Source: Labrenzia sp. PHM005 (GTDB lineage Bacteria; Pseudomonadota; Alphaproteobacteria; Rhizobiales; Stappiaceae). From it: a stretch of DNA of 64,000 nt. Below the pieces are notes generated by a model. That model was given only the letters and a program-made list of their open reading frames with translations. It had not been told where the DNA came from and ran no database searches. The stretch lies in assembly GCF_006517275.1 (NCBI RefSeq), contig NZ_CP041191.1, positions 5,141,001 through 5,205,000 of the forward strand. Direction: 5' to 3'. The position numbers and the translations under genes are program-made. Within the stretch, counting starts at the first letter, position 1. Each line of letters opens with the position of its first letter. Positions 15,961-25,488 of this stretch are shown here, one piece after another.

Positions 15961-17331
15961 CTACTTGTCCCAAGTGCCTTCCGGTGTGCCGTCGAATTTC
16001 TTTTCAATCGCATCCCAGCAGTCGATGTAGTCGTCCTGCAGCGGGGCTTCCTTGGCCGCATATTCGGTCAGGTGCTGCGGGAAGCGGGTCTCGAACATGA
16101 ATGACATGGTGTTGTCGAGTTTTTCGGCCTGAAGATCGGCATTGGATGCGCCTTCAAAGGCATTGTTGTCCGGCCCATGCGGCAGCATCATGTTGTGCAG
16201 GCTCATGCCGCCCGGCACGAAGCCCTGCGGTTTGGCGTCATATTGGCCGTAAATGTTGCCCATCAGCTCCGACATGATGTTCTTGTGATACCACGGCGGA
16301 CGGAAGGTGTTTTCCGCCACCATCCAGCGTTCACGGAACAGAACAAAGTCGATGTTGGCCGTACCCGGCACACCCGATGGCGCGGTCAAAACGGTGAAGA
16401 TCGACGGATCCGGATGATCGAACAAGATCGCCCCAATCGGGCAATACGTTCTGAGGTCATATTTCACCGGCGCGTAATTGCCGTGCCAGGCCACAACGTC
16501 GAGCGGCGAATGGCCGATTTTTGTCTCGTGGAACTGACCGCACCATTTCACAGTAACGGTGCTCGGTGTTTCCTTGTCTTCATACCAGGCGACGGGCGTT
16601 TTGAAGTCGCGCCGGTTGGCCATGCAGTTCGCACCGATCGGGCCCCGGCCCGGCAGCTCAAATTTCTGGCCATAATTTTCGCAGACAAACCCACGCGCCG
16701 GTCCTTCAACCACCTCAACCCGGTAGACGAGACCGCGTGGCAAAATGGCGATTTCCTTCGGCTCCAGTTCAATGATGCCGAGCTCGGTATAGAAACGCAG
16801 GATGCCTTCCTGAGGCACCACCAGAAGCTCGCTGTCAGCGGAGAAAAAATACGCGTCTTCCATCGACTTCGTCGCGAGGTAGATATGGGTTGCCATACCG
16901 ACCTGGGTGTTGACGTCGCCAGCCGTCGTCATGGTGCGCATGCCAGTTAGCCAGGTCAGGCCCTCTTCACCATGCGGCACCGGATCCCAGCGGTACTGAC
17001 CGAGAGAGACAACGTCGTCACAAACGTTTGGCGCGCTCTTCCAATAGGGAAGGTCGATCTTCTGGAAGCGGCTGGTGTGTTTGACCGATGGGCGGATGCG
17101 GTAGCACCATGTCCGTTCGTTCTGATGGCTAGGTGCTGTGAACGCGGTTCCGGAGAGTTGTTCACCATAAAGGCCATAGGCGCATTTTTGCGGGCTGTTC
17201 ATGCCCTGCGGCAAAGATCCCGGCAGGGTTTCGGTTTCAAAGTCGTTGCCGAAACCCGGCATATACTGGAGTTCGTTTTGCATGGTGTTACCGCCTTGAC
17301 CTGCAATCGTCTGGTGATCGACCTTGTTCAT
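15961..17331 (-). CDS. hmgA: Homogentisate 1,2-dioxygenase
   Basis: 456 residues from ATG 17331, chosen because AGGAGGG lies eight bases upstream. The N-terminus opens with the family landmark [16 protein letters not shown]. The C-terminal half has the non-heme Fe(II) ligand region: the [14 protein letters not shown] segment (His and Glu ligands) and the [15 protein letters not shown] segment. It opens the ring of homogentisate to maleylacetoacetate in Tyr/Phe catabolism. It is first gene of a minus-strand run containing an FAH-family hydrolase, two MBL enzymes, a class D beta-lactamase and a FAD monooxygenase, behind a palindromic operator. Confidence 0.97.
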   Translation of the reverse strand: MNKVDHQTIAGQGGNTMQNELQYMPGFGNDFETETLPGSLPQGMNSPQKCAYGLYGEQLSGTAFTAPSHQNERTWCYRIRPSVKHTSRFQKIDLPYWKSAPNVCDDVVSLGQYRWDPVPHGEEGLTWLTGMRTMTTAGDVNTQVGMATHIYLATKSMEDAYFFSADSELLVVPQEGILRFYTELGIIELEPKEIAILPRGLVYRVEVVEGPARGFVCENYGQKFELPGRGPIGANCMANRRDFKTPVAWYEDKETPSTVTVKWCGQFHETKIGHSPLDVVAWHGNYAPVKYDLRTYCPIGAILFDHPDPSIFTVLTAPSGVPGTANIDFVLFRERWMVAENTFRPPWYHKNIMSELMGNIYGQYDAKPQGFVPGGMSLHNMMLPHGPDNNAFEGASNADLQAEKLDNTMSFMFETRFPQHLTEYAAKEAPLQDDYIDCWDAIEKKFDGTPEGTWDK

Positions 17332-17364
17332 GTTCGCACCCTCCTGGAACACGTTCCGTCAATT

Positions 17365-17382
17365 TAGTTGCATATGTAACTA
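17365..17382. promoter_or_regulatory. Probable hmgA operator palindrome
   Basis: An 18-bp near-perfect palindrome, TAGTTGCATATGTAACTA (one mismatched pair), centred on CATATG. It is 34 bases upstream of the hmgA start and between hmgA and the divergent 17506 ORF. Size and TAGTT/AACTA arms are typical of MarR-family sites. Confidence 0.55.
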
Positions 17383-17505
17383 TTGAATTCAGCCGGGTCA
17401 AGAGCGATCCGGATTCGTTTCAGCACATCCCAATTGCGCGCCGTCCCTTGCAACTTTGAGACATTTGAATTAAATAAGAACAAAATAGGAACATTGGGGA
17501 TTCTC

Positions 17506-17847
17506 ATGCGGTTTCAGGACACTTTTGGTGAGCCAATGCCAACCAAATCGGCGATGGCTGCACCCAATACCCATTTGCAAGATAAATCCGCTGTTGAGTC
17601 AGGTGCAGAACGACCACAGCCGACAAAGGCCAATGCCGCAGACTTGGAGACCATGATGCTGTTTTTGCGGCGCTCACGCGACCGGGCGTTGACGATCCGG
17701 GAAAACTCACCGGCCGGCAGCTATCTGGAAAGTGTCCTGAACCGCACCATTACGGGCATCGACCAAGAACTTTCCCAGCTGACATATCTCTTGGCCAAAC
17801 GCGACCTGCCAAACCGAAGGCCCACCAAAATGCGGCCGGCACTTTAG
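17506..17847 (+). CDS. Small hypothetical protein, 113 aa
   Basis: An ORF divergent from hmgA. The N-terminal half is low-complexity and polar. The C-terminal half (from about residue 45) is predicted to be two helices with a charged first helix (MMLFLRRSRDRALTIRENS) and a Leu-rich second (LTYLLAKRDL). No DNA-binding motif or catalytic residues are seen. The start is uncertain: ATG 17506 or ATG 17536. It could be a small regulatory or coiled-coil protein, or a spurious ORF. Confidence 0.45.
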   Translation: MRFQDTFGEPMPTKSAMAAPNTHLQDKSAVESGAERPQPTKANAADLETMMLFLRRSRDRALTIRENSPAGSYLESVLNRTITGIDQELSQLTYLLAKRDLPNRRPTKMRPAL

Positions 17848-17957
17848 ACGCGGTTCAAACATCTGCTTAACGATTTGGTGCAGCTTACGTTGCGCGATAT
17901 GGACAAGCCCATTCAACTGAGAAATAGTGCCGCTGGTATTTCTCAGGAGATTTTCAG

Positions 17958-19499
17958 ATGAATGGTGCAGAGGCGCTGGTTGAAACATTGCTGGCTTCCG
18001 GCGTTTCGGTTTGTTTTGCCAATCCAGGCACATCTGAAATGCACTTTGTGGCCGCTTTGGACACACACCCGGAAATGCATTGCATTTTGTGCTTGTTCGA
18101 AGGCGGTGTGACCGGTGCGGCCGACGGCTATGCTCGTATGAGCGGCAACGTCGCCGGCACTTTGCTGCATTTGGGACCGGGGTTTGGCAACGGTTGGGCC
18201 AATCTCCACAACGCTCGGAAGGGCCGCTCCGGTGTCGTCAATATCGTCGGAGATCACGCTGGCTATCATCTCAAACATGATGCCCCGCTGCGCTCAGACC
18301 TTGATGGTGTCGCCGGATCGGTTTCGCACTGGATGCAGCGGCCGACCGACAGTTCGATGGTCGCCAGCGCCGGGGCCGAAGCCATCCGACAGGCCCGGAG
18401 CGGCCAGATTGCAACGGTTATCCTTCAAGCAGACTGTGCCTGGGGCGACAGCGGCACAGGACCGGACCAGGCACGCAAGCCGGCGCCGAAACACCGGCCC
18501 GATTCGGACCGGGTTGCCGCGGCCGCGAAAGCCCTCAGCCAGCCGGGGGCTGCGCTCATGGTCAATGGACCGGCGGTCTTTGGAAAAGGTGCAGAACTTG
18601 CCGGGCAAATTGCGGCCCGCACGGGCTGCCGTCTGCTCGCCCCGTATTTTGCTCCGCGCATCGCCCTTGGAGACGGTGCGGTGGCCTTCGACATCCTGCC
18701 CTATGGCACCGATGTCAGTGTCGACTTCCTATCTGGCCTGTCCCGCATTGTCCTTGTGGGTGACGACACGCCGGTGAATTTCTTTGCTTATCCCGGCAAG
18801 CCATCCACACCGGAACCGGCGGGCTGTGCCCTGGACCGGCTGTGTTATGGGGACTGGGATGTCCTTTGGACGCTTGAAACCCTGGCGGAAGCGGCCGGTG
18901 TCGATGGCAGCGAGCAAGTCGCCCGGATCAAACGGAAGGTTCCTGAGACCGGTACTGGCCGCCTGACGGCCGACGGGATTGGCCGCAACTTGGCGAGCGC
19001 CCTTCCAGATGGCGCAATTGTCGTCAATGAAGCCATCACCGCTGGAGCGGGCATCTGGCCTCACATGAATTTTGCCGCCAGCCACGACCGGCTCAACAAC
19101 ACAGGTGGCTCTATTGGCCAGTGCCTACCCAATGCCCTTGGCGCGGCGGTCGCTTGCCCGGACCGGCCGGTCTTTGCCGTTTCCGGTGACGGGTCAGCGA
19201 TGTATCAGCTGCAGAGCCTCTGGACAGCCGCCCGCGAAAAGCTGGATATCACGGTCGTGATCATCGCCAACCGAGGCTATCAGATCCTCCATGGCGAGCT
19301 GGAAGCGCAAGGTGCGCCAAAACCCGGCCGTAACGCCAGCGCCATGTTCGACATCGAAGATCCGCTGCTCGACTGGGTTTCCCTCGCCGCCGGACATGGT
19401 GTTCTTGCCGTACGTGCCGACAGCGAAGAAGGTTTTGCTGAAGCTCTTGAAAAGGCAGCGAATACTGAGGGTCCGTTCCTGATCGAAGCGGTGATTTAA
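17958..19499 (+). CDS. ThDP-dependent enzyme, acetolactate synthase/benzoylformate decarboxylase-like
   Basis: 513 residues with the three-domain ThDP layout. The N-terminal PYR domain has the catalytic Glu in CLFEGGVTGAADGYAR. The middle domain is short, and the C-terminal PP domain has the GDG...N cofactor motif (SGDGSAMYQLQ, then VIIANRGYQ). Length fits the family annotated as acetolactate synthase large-subunit-like or MdlC, about 50 residues shorter than IlvB/IlvI. No small subunit follows. The reaction is probably decarboxylation or carboligation of a 2-oxo acid. It stands alone with its own start. Confidence 0.85.
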   Translation: MNGAEALVETLLASGVSVCFANPGTSEMHFVAALDTHPEMHCILCLFEGGVTGAADGYARMSGNVAGTLLHLGPGFGNGWANLHNARKGRSGVVNIVGDHAGYHLKHDAPLRSDLDGVAGSVSHWMQRPTDSSMVASAGAEAIRQARSGQIATVILQADCAWGDSGTGPDQARKPAPKHRPDSDRVAAAAKALSQPGAALMVNGPAVFGKGAELAGQIAARTGCRLLAPYFAPRIALGDGAVAFDILPYGTDVSVDFLSGLSRIVLVGDDTPVNFFAYPGKPSTPEPAGCALDRLCYGDWDVLWTLETLAEAAGVDGSEQVARIKRKVPETGTGRLTADGIGRNLASALPDGAIVVNEAITAGAGIWPHMNFAASHDRLNNTGGSIGQCLPNALGAAVACPDRPVFAVSGDGSAMYQLQSLWTAAREKLDITVVIIANRGYQILHGELEAQGAPKPGRNASAMFDIEDPLLDWVSLAAGHGVLAVRADSEEGFAEALEKAANTEGPFLIEAVI

Positions 19500-19794
19500 G
19501 GAGTGTGAAGCACTCGCGACGCACTCTGGGCATGGGCAGCAAACAATTCCAACCTGGATCAAGCAGGGTTTGAATAACGTTACTCGCGCCGACTCTTCTT
19601 AAGAAGAACCTAGTCTGCAGTATCGGCTGCCTCTTCATGTTCAAAACGCGACGCAAAACAGTAAATTTTGATTCAAGTTTTGCTGAATTGGCTTCCCGCA
19701 CTGATATATATCAATTCTCGAACATATGAATTTTCGTAATCTCCTAAACAGTCCTCCACATGCCGCATGGTGACAGACTTACGGAGAAGCGAAA

Positions 19795-21201
19795 ATGGTT
19801 TCTGCAACAGTTGATGAAATCCTCTTAGGCTCCGATATTGCTCCGGACAGCGCAGCAACAGGCGCAGCGTTTTATAGCAGCATCGTCAACACGCCCGGCG
19901 CAATCGTTCCCGGATCGGATGCCACCGGCGGTTACATCCAAATCGGCGCGACTGGAGAAGATGTAAGCCCAGACGCCTACCGGTCCGGTCTACAGCCCGG
20001 CCGGGAATACATCATCTCGCTAACGATTAACGGCGTTCCCAACGACTTTGACAACCGGGCGGGTTTTACTCTAGCTGATCCCACTACGGGGCAATCCCTT
20101 GCCTACTACAACGGCAACAACTTGTACCGAGGTGAGAGCGGCGGCTCCACAATCTGGACGGAACAGTATTACCGCTGGGAAACAAACTCTTCTGTTTATT
20201 CGACAGAACCAATTATCGTCGTTTATCCCAGAGGGGAAACCGCCAGCTACACCCTGTCGATTACCGATACGACCCTTCCTGTCGTGACGGCTGTCACCGG
20301 ATCGAGCAAAGGCTCTCTGGACGAGACGACCCTTTTGCGGGACGCTCCTGACGGCACCTCCACGGACCCAGCGATAGCCACCATTGTTGTCACTGACACG
20401 ATCTATGGCAGCACTCAGGGAGCATATGATACAGACGCTTACCTGCTCAATGTCGAAGCGGGAAAAGAATACGTCATTGAGCTTTTGCAGAGCGATGTGG
20501 GCAACACCTTTGCCTCCGGCACCAACACATCGCTTTTTCTCAAGGACATGGACGGCAATACGGTCGGCACAACTGCCCAAACAGGGACATCAAGCACACT
20601 TGAGAAGGTCACTTTTACGGCCGAAAACACCGAAACACTGATGATCCAGAACTGGTTCAGAACGTTCAACACATCCGACGATGCGGCCACTGAAGTAAAT
20701 TACTACCGGCTGAACGTCGAAGAAGTCTCCGGGACGACAGACCCTGGGACAGATCCTTCGGTTGCAACGCAGGTATTCCGGTTTTTCAATACTGTCACCG
20801 GCACCCACTTCTTCACGTCGAGTGAAACCGAGCGCGACAGTATCCTTTCAACATTACCGCATATGACGTTTGAAGGCGCAGCGTTCGGCTCCAACGCAAC
20901 CGCCAGTGACGGTGTTGCCGTTTACCGGCTGCTCAACACAGCAACCGGCAGTCACTTCTACACCGCGAATTTCCAGGAATGGTTCGACTTGGTGCACAGC
21001 AATCCGGCATTCAATGACGAGGGCATTTCCTACTATGCCTATACCAGTGCCAGTGACAGCAACACACCACTCTACCGGTTCTATAACACCCAAACCGGCA
21101 CGCATGTGTTCACCGCAAGTGACGCGGAGCGGGACAACATCATCTCAACCCTTCCGCAATTCAACTACGAGGGCGTCGCCTATTACGTCGATCTTGTTTA
21201 G
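19795..21201 (+). CDS. Secreted-type protein with DUF5648 C-terminal repeats
   Basis: 468 residues. The first 300 contain two beta-rich pre-peptidase-C-like segments rich in Thr, Ser and Asp with AYLLNVEAGKEY and TYSLSITD-type strands. The last 150 are three copies of a DUF5648 unit with the signature YRF(Y/F)NTxTGTHF(F/Y)T, at about residues 324, 375 and 421. No N-terminal signal peptide is visible, so export by a C-terminal-signal pathway is possible, as for many such proteins. It is likely surface or extracellular. No operon partner. Confidence 0.75.
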   Translation: MVSATVDEILLGSDIAPDSAATGAAFYSSIVNTPGAIVPGSDATGGYIQIGATGEDVSPDAYRSGLQPGREYIISLTINGVPNDFDNRAGFTLADPTTGQSLAYYNGNNLYRGESGGSTIWTEQYYRWETNSSVYSTEPIIVVYPRGETASYTLSITDTTLPVVTAVTGSSKGSLDETTLLRDAPDGTSTDPAIATIVVTDTIYGSTQGAYDTDAYLLNVEAGKEYVIELLQSDVGNTFASGTNTSLFLKDMDGNTVGTTAQTGTSSTLEKVTFTAENTETLMIQNWFRTFNTSDDAATEVNYYRLNVEEVSGTTDPGTDPSVATQVFRFFNTVTGTHFFTSSETERDSILSTLPHMTFEGAAFGSNATASDGVAVYRLLNTATGSHFYTANFQEWFDLVHSNPAFNDEGISYYAYTSASDSNTPLYRFYNTQTGTHVFTASDAERDNIISTLPQFNYEGVAYYVDLV

Positions 21202-21291
21202 ACGCATGGCCTTTTTGAGGGCGTTTCAATACCCTCTGATCGGGCGGACTTGACGGTTTCGGGAGTTGACCAGCGGTTTTGAGGTCTTTGG

Positions 21292-21325
21292 GCGGTCGTT
21301 TCTCAGGCGCCTGAGAAATGACCGC
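21292..21325. repeat. 34-bp near-perfect palindrome
   Basis: An inverted repeat GCGGTCGTTTCTCAGGC / GCCTGAGAAATGACCGC with one mismatched pair and no loop. It is 34 bases upstream of the GFA-family gene start. No T-run follows, so it is more likely a binding site, cruciform or relic repeat than a terminator. Confidence 0.6.
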
Positions 21326-21358
21326 TTATCCATACATTGGCGAGAGTGTGAGCCTTCA

Positions 21359-21784
21359 ATGCCATATACGACTTCCTGCCATTGCGGCGCCGTCTCAGTG
21401 GAAATGCAGCGGCGGATCAAAAAACTCACCAGATGCAACTGCTCGATTTGCCGCCGCTATGGAGCGCTATGGGCCTACCAGCAAAGGAAAGCCATCACGG
21501 TGACGGCGGATAAGGGTGCTTTAACGTCCTACTCTTGGGGAAAGAAAAGCATTGAGTACTATCGCTGCACCAATTGTGGCTGCATTACTCATTACGAACG
21601 GACAGACCGGCGTCCCGACGGGTCTGACATGAGCGCGGTCAATATGTGCAATATCATAGGTCCTGAAAGTATCGCAGCCGTCCCAATCCGCCTGTTGGAC
21701 GGAGCAGGCTCCTGGAAGGTGCTCCGCGAGGCCGCCGAGCCAGATCTATTTGCATCACCTGCAGAAGAAGAGCCTGACGACTAA
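21359..21784 (+). CDS. GFA family protein (glutathione-dependent formaldehyde-activating fold)
   Basis: 141 residues. It has the GFA zinc-binding cysteines: CHCGAVS near the N-terminus, CNCSICRRYG and a later CTNCGCITHY pair. The start is the ATG at 21359, since earlier in-frame codons run into a palindrome. Substrate is unknown; the family is used for formaldehyde adducts and other small electrophiles. The C-terminal Glu-rich tail (EEEPDD) is not part of the fold. Confidence 0.88.
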   Translation: MPYTTSCHCGAVSVEMQRRIKKLTRCNCSICRRYGALWAYQQRKAITVTADKGALTSYSWGKKSIEYYRCTNCGCITHYERTDRRPDGSDMSAVNMCNIIGPESIAAVPIRLLDGAGSWKVLREAAEPDLFASPAEEEPDD

Positions 21785-21914
21785 ATAGGACAGACCAGCG
21801 GCAGCGGCAAGAACACCAAGTTTTCTGGATTTTTTTTACTTTCAAGAACCTACCAATTGCTCTGCTTCTAATTCGCTCAATTCCAATCAGGAAAAATCGG
21901 CTCAGGCTAACGGT

Positions 21915-22817
21915 TTAGTTCTTGAGACCCGTTGCCTTTGCAACAGCCGCTTCGGCGTTGCTGTCGTGCGATGCAACAACGGCAAGTCCAGGCAGTTTTT
22001 CCTTTAATCTCCGGACTTTGGCAAAAGAGGCCAGAAGCGTCTCCTTGTCCCCGGTCCCAGGGACAACATCCTGCTCTAGGAGACGGGTTTCATAGGTAAG
22101 ATCCCCCACCATCAGAATTGGGTCCCATCCGGCTTGCCGGATCAGCAAGGACATTGAGCCAGGGGTGTGTCCAGGCGTCGGCAGCAACACCATTGAGCCG
22201 TCTCCAAAAACATCATGGGCCCCGTCAAAGTCTCCCAGGAGCGGGTCATCGGCCGGTTTGAACGCAATCTGACGCCATTTTGCGGACGGGATTTCTATGT
22301 GCTCGCGCAGAATCCATTCCCGTTCCGGGTGAGGTTCGGATAAAATGGCCCACTCCCGCTCATTCACCATCAGATCCGCTTGTGGAATTTGCGCGATCCC
22401 GCCGACATGATCAAAATGCAAATGCGAGATGATTGCCAACCGGATATCGCCAGCATCAACGCCTGCCCGCTTGAGCACATGGTCGACACGGTCGTCTTCG
22501 CTAATGTTCAGCCGGAAAATCCATGGCAGCAAAAACCGCCCGACGGCCTGTTTGATATAGCTTTTGTCCGACAGGATGGCCGGATCAATTCCGGTGTCGA
22601 ATAAGATCAAACCCTGGCGGTGTTTAATCAGAAAAAAATAGAGTGGCAACGGCACCCACTCGTTTGAAAAGAAAACCCACCAAAGCCGCGGCATCCGGCT
22701 GCCGAACCGATGTTCCTTGTGTTGCTCGCCGTGACCGCCATTCAATACCCGAACTGAAGCAATAGGTTGACCGGGTTGGCCGGTCGGGGCCGGCGAATGG
22801 GAGTTTGTATCGGTCAT
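21915..22817 (-). CDS. N-acyl homoserine lactonase family MBL hydrolase
   Basis: 300 residues with the full MBL zinc site: HLHFDHVGG, a second His in PTPGHTPGSMSL, an Asp in LMVGDLTY, and a late ASHDSN. The N-terminal 20 residues are a low-complexity lead, and the strand ILFDTGID begins the fold. The layout (FRLNI...ERDWI) fits the AiiA/AhlD group that opens acyl-homoserine-lactone rings. Lactonase activity is inferred from family; such proteins also act on other lactones or esters. It stands alone. Confidence 0.75.
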   Translation of the reverse strand: MTDTNSHSPAPTGQPGQPIASVRVLNGGHGEQHKEHRFGSRMPRLWWVFFSNEWVPLPLYFFLIKHRQGLILFDTGIDPAILSDKSYIKQAVGRFLLPWIFRLNISEDDRVDHVLKRAGVDAGDIRLAIISHLHFDHVGGIAQIPQADLMVNEREWAILSEPHPEREWILREHIEIPSAKWRQIAFKPADDPLLGDFDGAHDVFGDGSMVLLPTPGHTPGSMSLLIRQAGWDPILMVGDLTYETRLLEQDVVPGTGDKETLLASFAKVRRLKEKLPGLAVVASHDSNAEAAVAKATGLKN

Positions 22818-23052
22818 CGGCGATCCCCCTCAATGCTGCCGCATGGATTCTGGGTATCTTCGGTTCTCTGCCAGGTTTTCTGCGGCCGAATTCAACACAG
22901 AAATCATGATCTCAAGACGAATGAAACGCCTTGACCTGCCTCAACGCCTCTTCTGAAGACCGTTACCAAACGCATATCTGAGACCGCTGAAAGCCCGCGA
23001 TTGCTTCGCCTTGAAAAACGGGCAGAAATTCAACATTAGGGGCGTTCAACAC

Positions 23053-23649
23053 CTAGCGGACGAACTGCTGCCACAAAAGAAAAACCGCTAGGAAAATGAG
23101 AGTGCCTCCAAGAAACCTATTGAGCAGTCTCCGCCGGTTTGGCGTGCCCATATACCGCTCTACTTGGCTGCCAAACACCGCCCAGCTTCCAATTCCAAAG
23201 AAGCAAATAACGCAATAAAGGCATACGAAGAAATAGAGCGTTGTACGGTTTTGATCGAGTTCGAACAGGCCAACAGCGGCAATGCAGGCACCCCATGCCT
23301 TTGGGTTGAGCCATTGCAGAGCGGCTCCTTGCCAAAAGCTCGGCTTTGTATGGTCGCCCTCGTTCAAATCACCGCTGGATGTCAGCAATTTGAAACCGAA
23401 ATAAACGATCAGACCAGCTCCGAGAAACGTCAGCGTATCAATCACAAATCCGTAGCGCTGAGCGATCGCAGAAAGCCCTAGCCCAATCGAAAACAACAAC
23501 AGCGTAAATCCGGCCGTCGCGCCTGAAACAAACCCAAGAGCATTGCGAACTCCCAGATTCAGGCCCGTTGACAGCGTGATCAAATTCACAGGCCCAGGTG
23601 AAATTGACATCGTCAGCGCAAAAAGCGCCATTGCAGCGGTTTGATCCAT
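23053..23649 (-). CDS. LysE family amino acid exporter
   Basis: 198 residues with five to six hydrophobic segments and the LysE/RhtB signature SISPGPVNLITLSTG near the N-terminus, followed by FVSGATAGF. It exports amino acids or related small molecules. It is divergent from a LysR gene, 90 bases away, the standard arrangement for LysR-controlled exporters (ArgO/LysG type). Confidence 0.9.
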   Translation of the reverse strand: MDQTAAMALFALTMSISPGPVNLITLSTGLNLGVRNALGFVSGATAGFTLLLFSIGLGLSAIAQRYGFVIDTLTFLGAGLIVYFGFKLLTSSGDLNEGDHTKPSFWQGAALQWLNPKAWGACIAAVGLFELDQNRTTLYFFVCLYCVICFFGIGSWAVFGSQVERYMGTPNRRRLLNRFLGGTLIFLAVFLLWQQFVR

Positions 23650-23739
23650 TTGGCTTTCCCCTTTTCAGCCGAAGGTAGGCAGCCAAAATTCAACAAACAA
23701 GTTGAAGTATTTGATCTAATAATTAAGCTGAGATGCATA

Positions 23740-24663
23740 ATGATTGAACATCTAAAATCCATCGCAGTCTTTACCGAGGTCGTGCGCTCAGGCCAGTTTC
23801 GTACTGCGGCAGATCGCTTGAAAATGACCCCGTCCGCAATCAGTTATCACATCCGGACATTGGAAGAAGCTGTTGGGTCGCCCCTGCTTTACCGGTCCAC
23901 CCGGCGGTTCACCCTAACGGCCAGTGGCGAAAAACTATTCAAATCTGCGGAGTTGATGTTGAATGCGGCCCAGGCAGGGTTTTCCAGTGCACAGTCAAAT
24001 GAAACCGAGTTATCCGGCCGGTTGCGGATCACACTGACATCAGCGCTTTCCCATTCATTTGTATTCGAATGCATTTCCCAGTTTGCCGTGGATCACCGCA
24101 AAATCGATCTGCAGCTCCATTTCGACAACCGGGAAACAGATCTTGTCGCCGAGCGGATCGACGTCGCGATCCGGATTGGGAAGCTTCGGGACTCCAGTTT
24201 GCTCTGCAAGCTGTTATGGGACATGCCCCGAGTGCTGGTCGCAAGCCCGGATTTTGTTCGCACGCACGGACCTTTTGAGAAACCGAAGGATCTGCAGGGC
24301 GTTCCGTGGATCAAGTCCGACGGCATGGAAACCAAACGCGAGATGAAAAGCGCAGATGGCGCGGTTACCCAAATAGAGCAAGCGGGAAACATAACGGTCA
24401 ACAGCATCGAAGCCATGGTGGACCTAACAAGCAACGGCGCCGGCCTGTCTTCGCCACCGGTGCACTTTGTCGAGAACAAAATCGCAACCGGCGAACTGGT
24501 CACCTGTCTGCCCGATTATTGCCTCACCAGCCTACCGGTCTATGCAATCTGGCATCGAACCACCGTGCCAAATCCAATGGCTAGAGCGTTTATTGACAGC
24601 CTTTCAGAATCAGCAGCTCGCAGGAACAGGCCATCCAACACCGAGCAACACGTTCACCAATAA
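23740..24663 (+). CDS. LysR family transcriptional regulator
   Basis: 307 residues. An N-terminal winged HTH covers residues 5-62 (FTEVVRSGQFRTAADRL, AISYHIRTLEEAVGSPLLYR), followed by a periplasmic-binding-protein-like effector domain. The start MIEHLKS at 23740 is chosen because it fits the usual HTH spacing; a longer ORF extends into the divergent promoter. It is divergent from lysE and probably activates it when an amino acid accumulates. Confidence 0.9.
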   Translation: MIEHLKSIAVFTEVVRSGQFRTAADRLKMTPSAISYHIRTLEEAVGSPLLYRSTRRFTLTASGEKLFKSAELMLNAAQAGFSSAQSNETELSGRLRITLTSALSHSFVFECISQFAVDHRKIDLQLHFDNRETDLVAERIDVAIRIGKLRDSSLLCKLLWDMPRVLVASPDFVRTHGPFEKPKDLQGVPWIKSDGMETKREMKSADGAVTQIEQAGNITVNSIEAMVDLTSNGAGLSSPPVHFVENKIATGELVTCLPDYCLTSLPVYAIWHRTTVPNPMARAFIDSLSESAARRNRPSNTEQHVHQ

Positions 24664-24750
24664 GGTGCCGCACTGGCGATTGCGGCTTTGCCCGGTCGTC
24701 TAAACCTCTTGGCCCTGCCGCGTGTCACGCAGATGAACGCGGACAGCCCC

Positions 24751-25221
24751 TCACCGGTATTTCGCCGCCGTGATGAACTCGCCAAAGGCTTCACACCAGA
24801 CAAGAACGGTCGTGTACTCTTCGAGTTTGATGTTGTCCGGGATATCCAGGATGAAACCATTGAAAGTCTTCACATCGCCGATCCGAACGGAGCTTTTCTT
24901 AACGTTCAGGAACTGCGCTTCATCCTCAACAAACTCTTTGACGAGATAGAGCTTATAGTCCGGGCCGGGTGCAAGGCTTCCTTCATGGACAATCTGCCCC
25001 GATGAGAGGCTGATTTTGCCCTCGCCCCAATGCAGAAAATCGCTGCCCTTCAAATCCCGTGTTAGCTCTGCCGAATAGACCGCCGATTTGCTAGCTTCGA
25101 CCAAAGCCGCCTGCCCTGGTCCCTCCGGTTCTGTCAGAATGGGCAGGAGATAGATTCCAAGGGCGAAACCAATGGCCAGCATCGCCCCGTGAGAAATGAT
25201 GAGAGCAAGACGGCGAAGCAT
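24751..25221 (-). CDS. DM13 domain protein
   Basis: 156 residues from ATG 25221. It has an N-terminal membrane anchor or signal (RLALIISHGAMLAIGFALGIYL) and a DM13 domain in the remainder (GEGKISLSSGQIVHEGSLAPGPDYKLYL, ending in VLVWCEAFGEFITAAKY). A conserved Cys near the C-terminus is thought to be redox or heme related in this family. It is probably periplasmic and membrane tethered. It is convergent with the LysR gene. Confidence 0.82.
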   Translation of the reverse strand: MLRRLALIISHGAMLAIGFALGIYLLPILTEPEGPGQAALVEASKSAVYSAELTRDLKGSDFLHWGEGKISLSSGQIVHEGSLAPGPDYKLYLVKEFVEDEAQFLNVKKSSVRIGDVKTFNGFILDIPDNIKLEEYTTVLVWCEAFGEFITAAKYR

Positions 25222-25488
25222 TTTTGTCCTTTCGAAACCATGTGTGACGCTTAAACGTAAGATCTCAAACAAGTGACGCAATCAAGCCTCGATAACAGTT
25301 TTGTGCCATATGCATCCGCGCGATCTCATCAGGATAGTCACAACCTAAACAACCGATTTCAGCCAATCCCATCAACTATTTCTTAAACTCGGTCCTCCTG
25401 ACCATGGTGGTTCCGTCAATTGACGCCCGGCCGCAATCTCATACGGTGTATTCTCATCAACAACCACTTGAGATTGCGATTCGAAATC

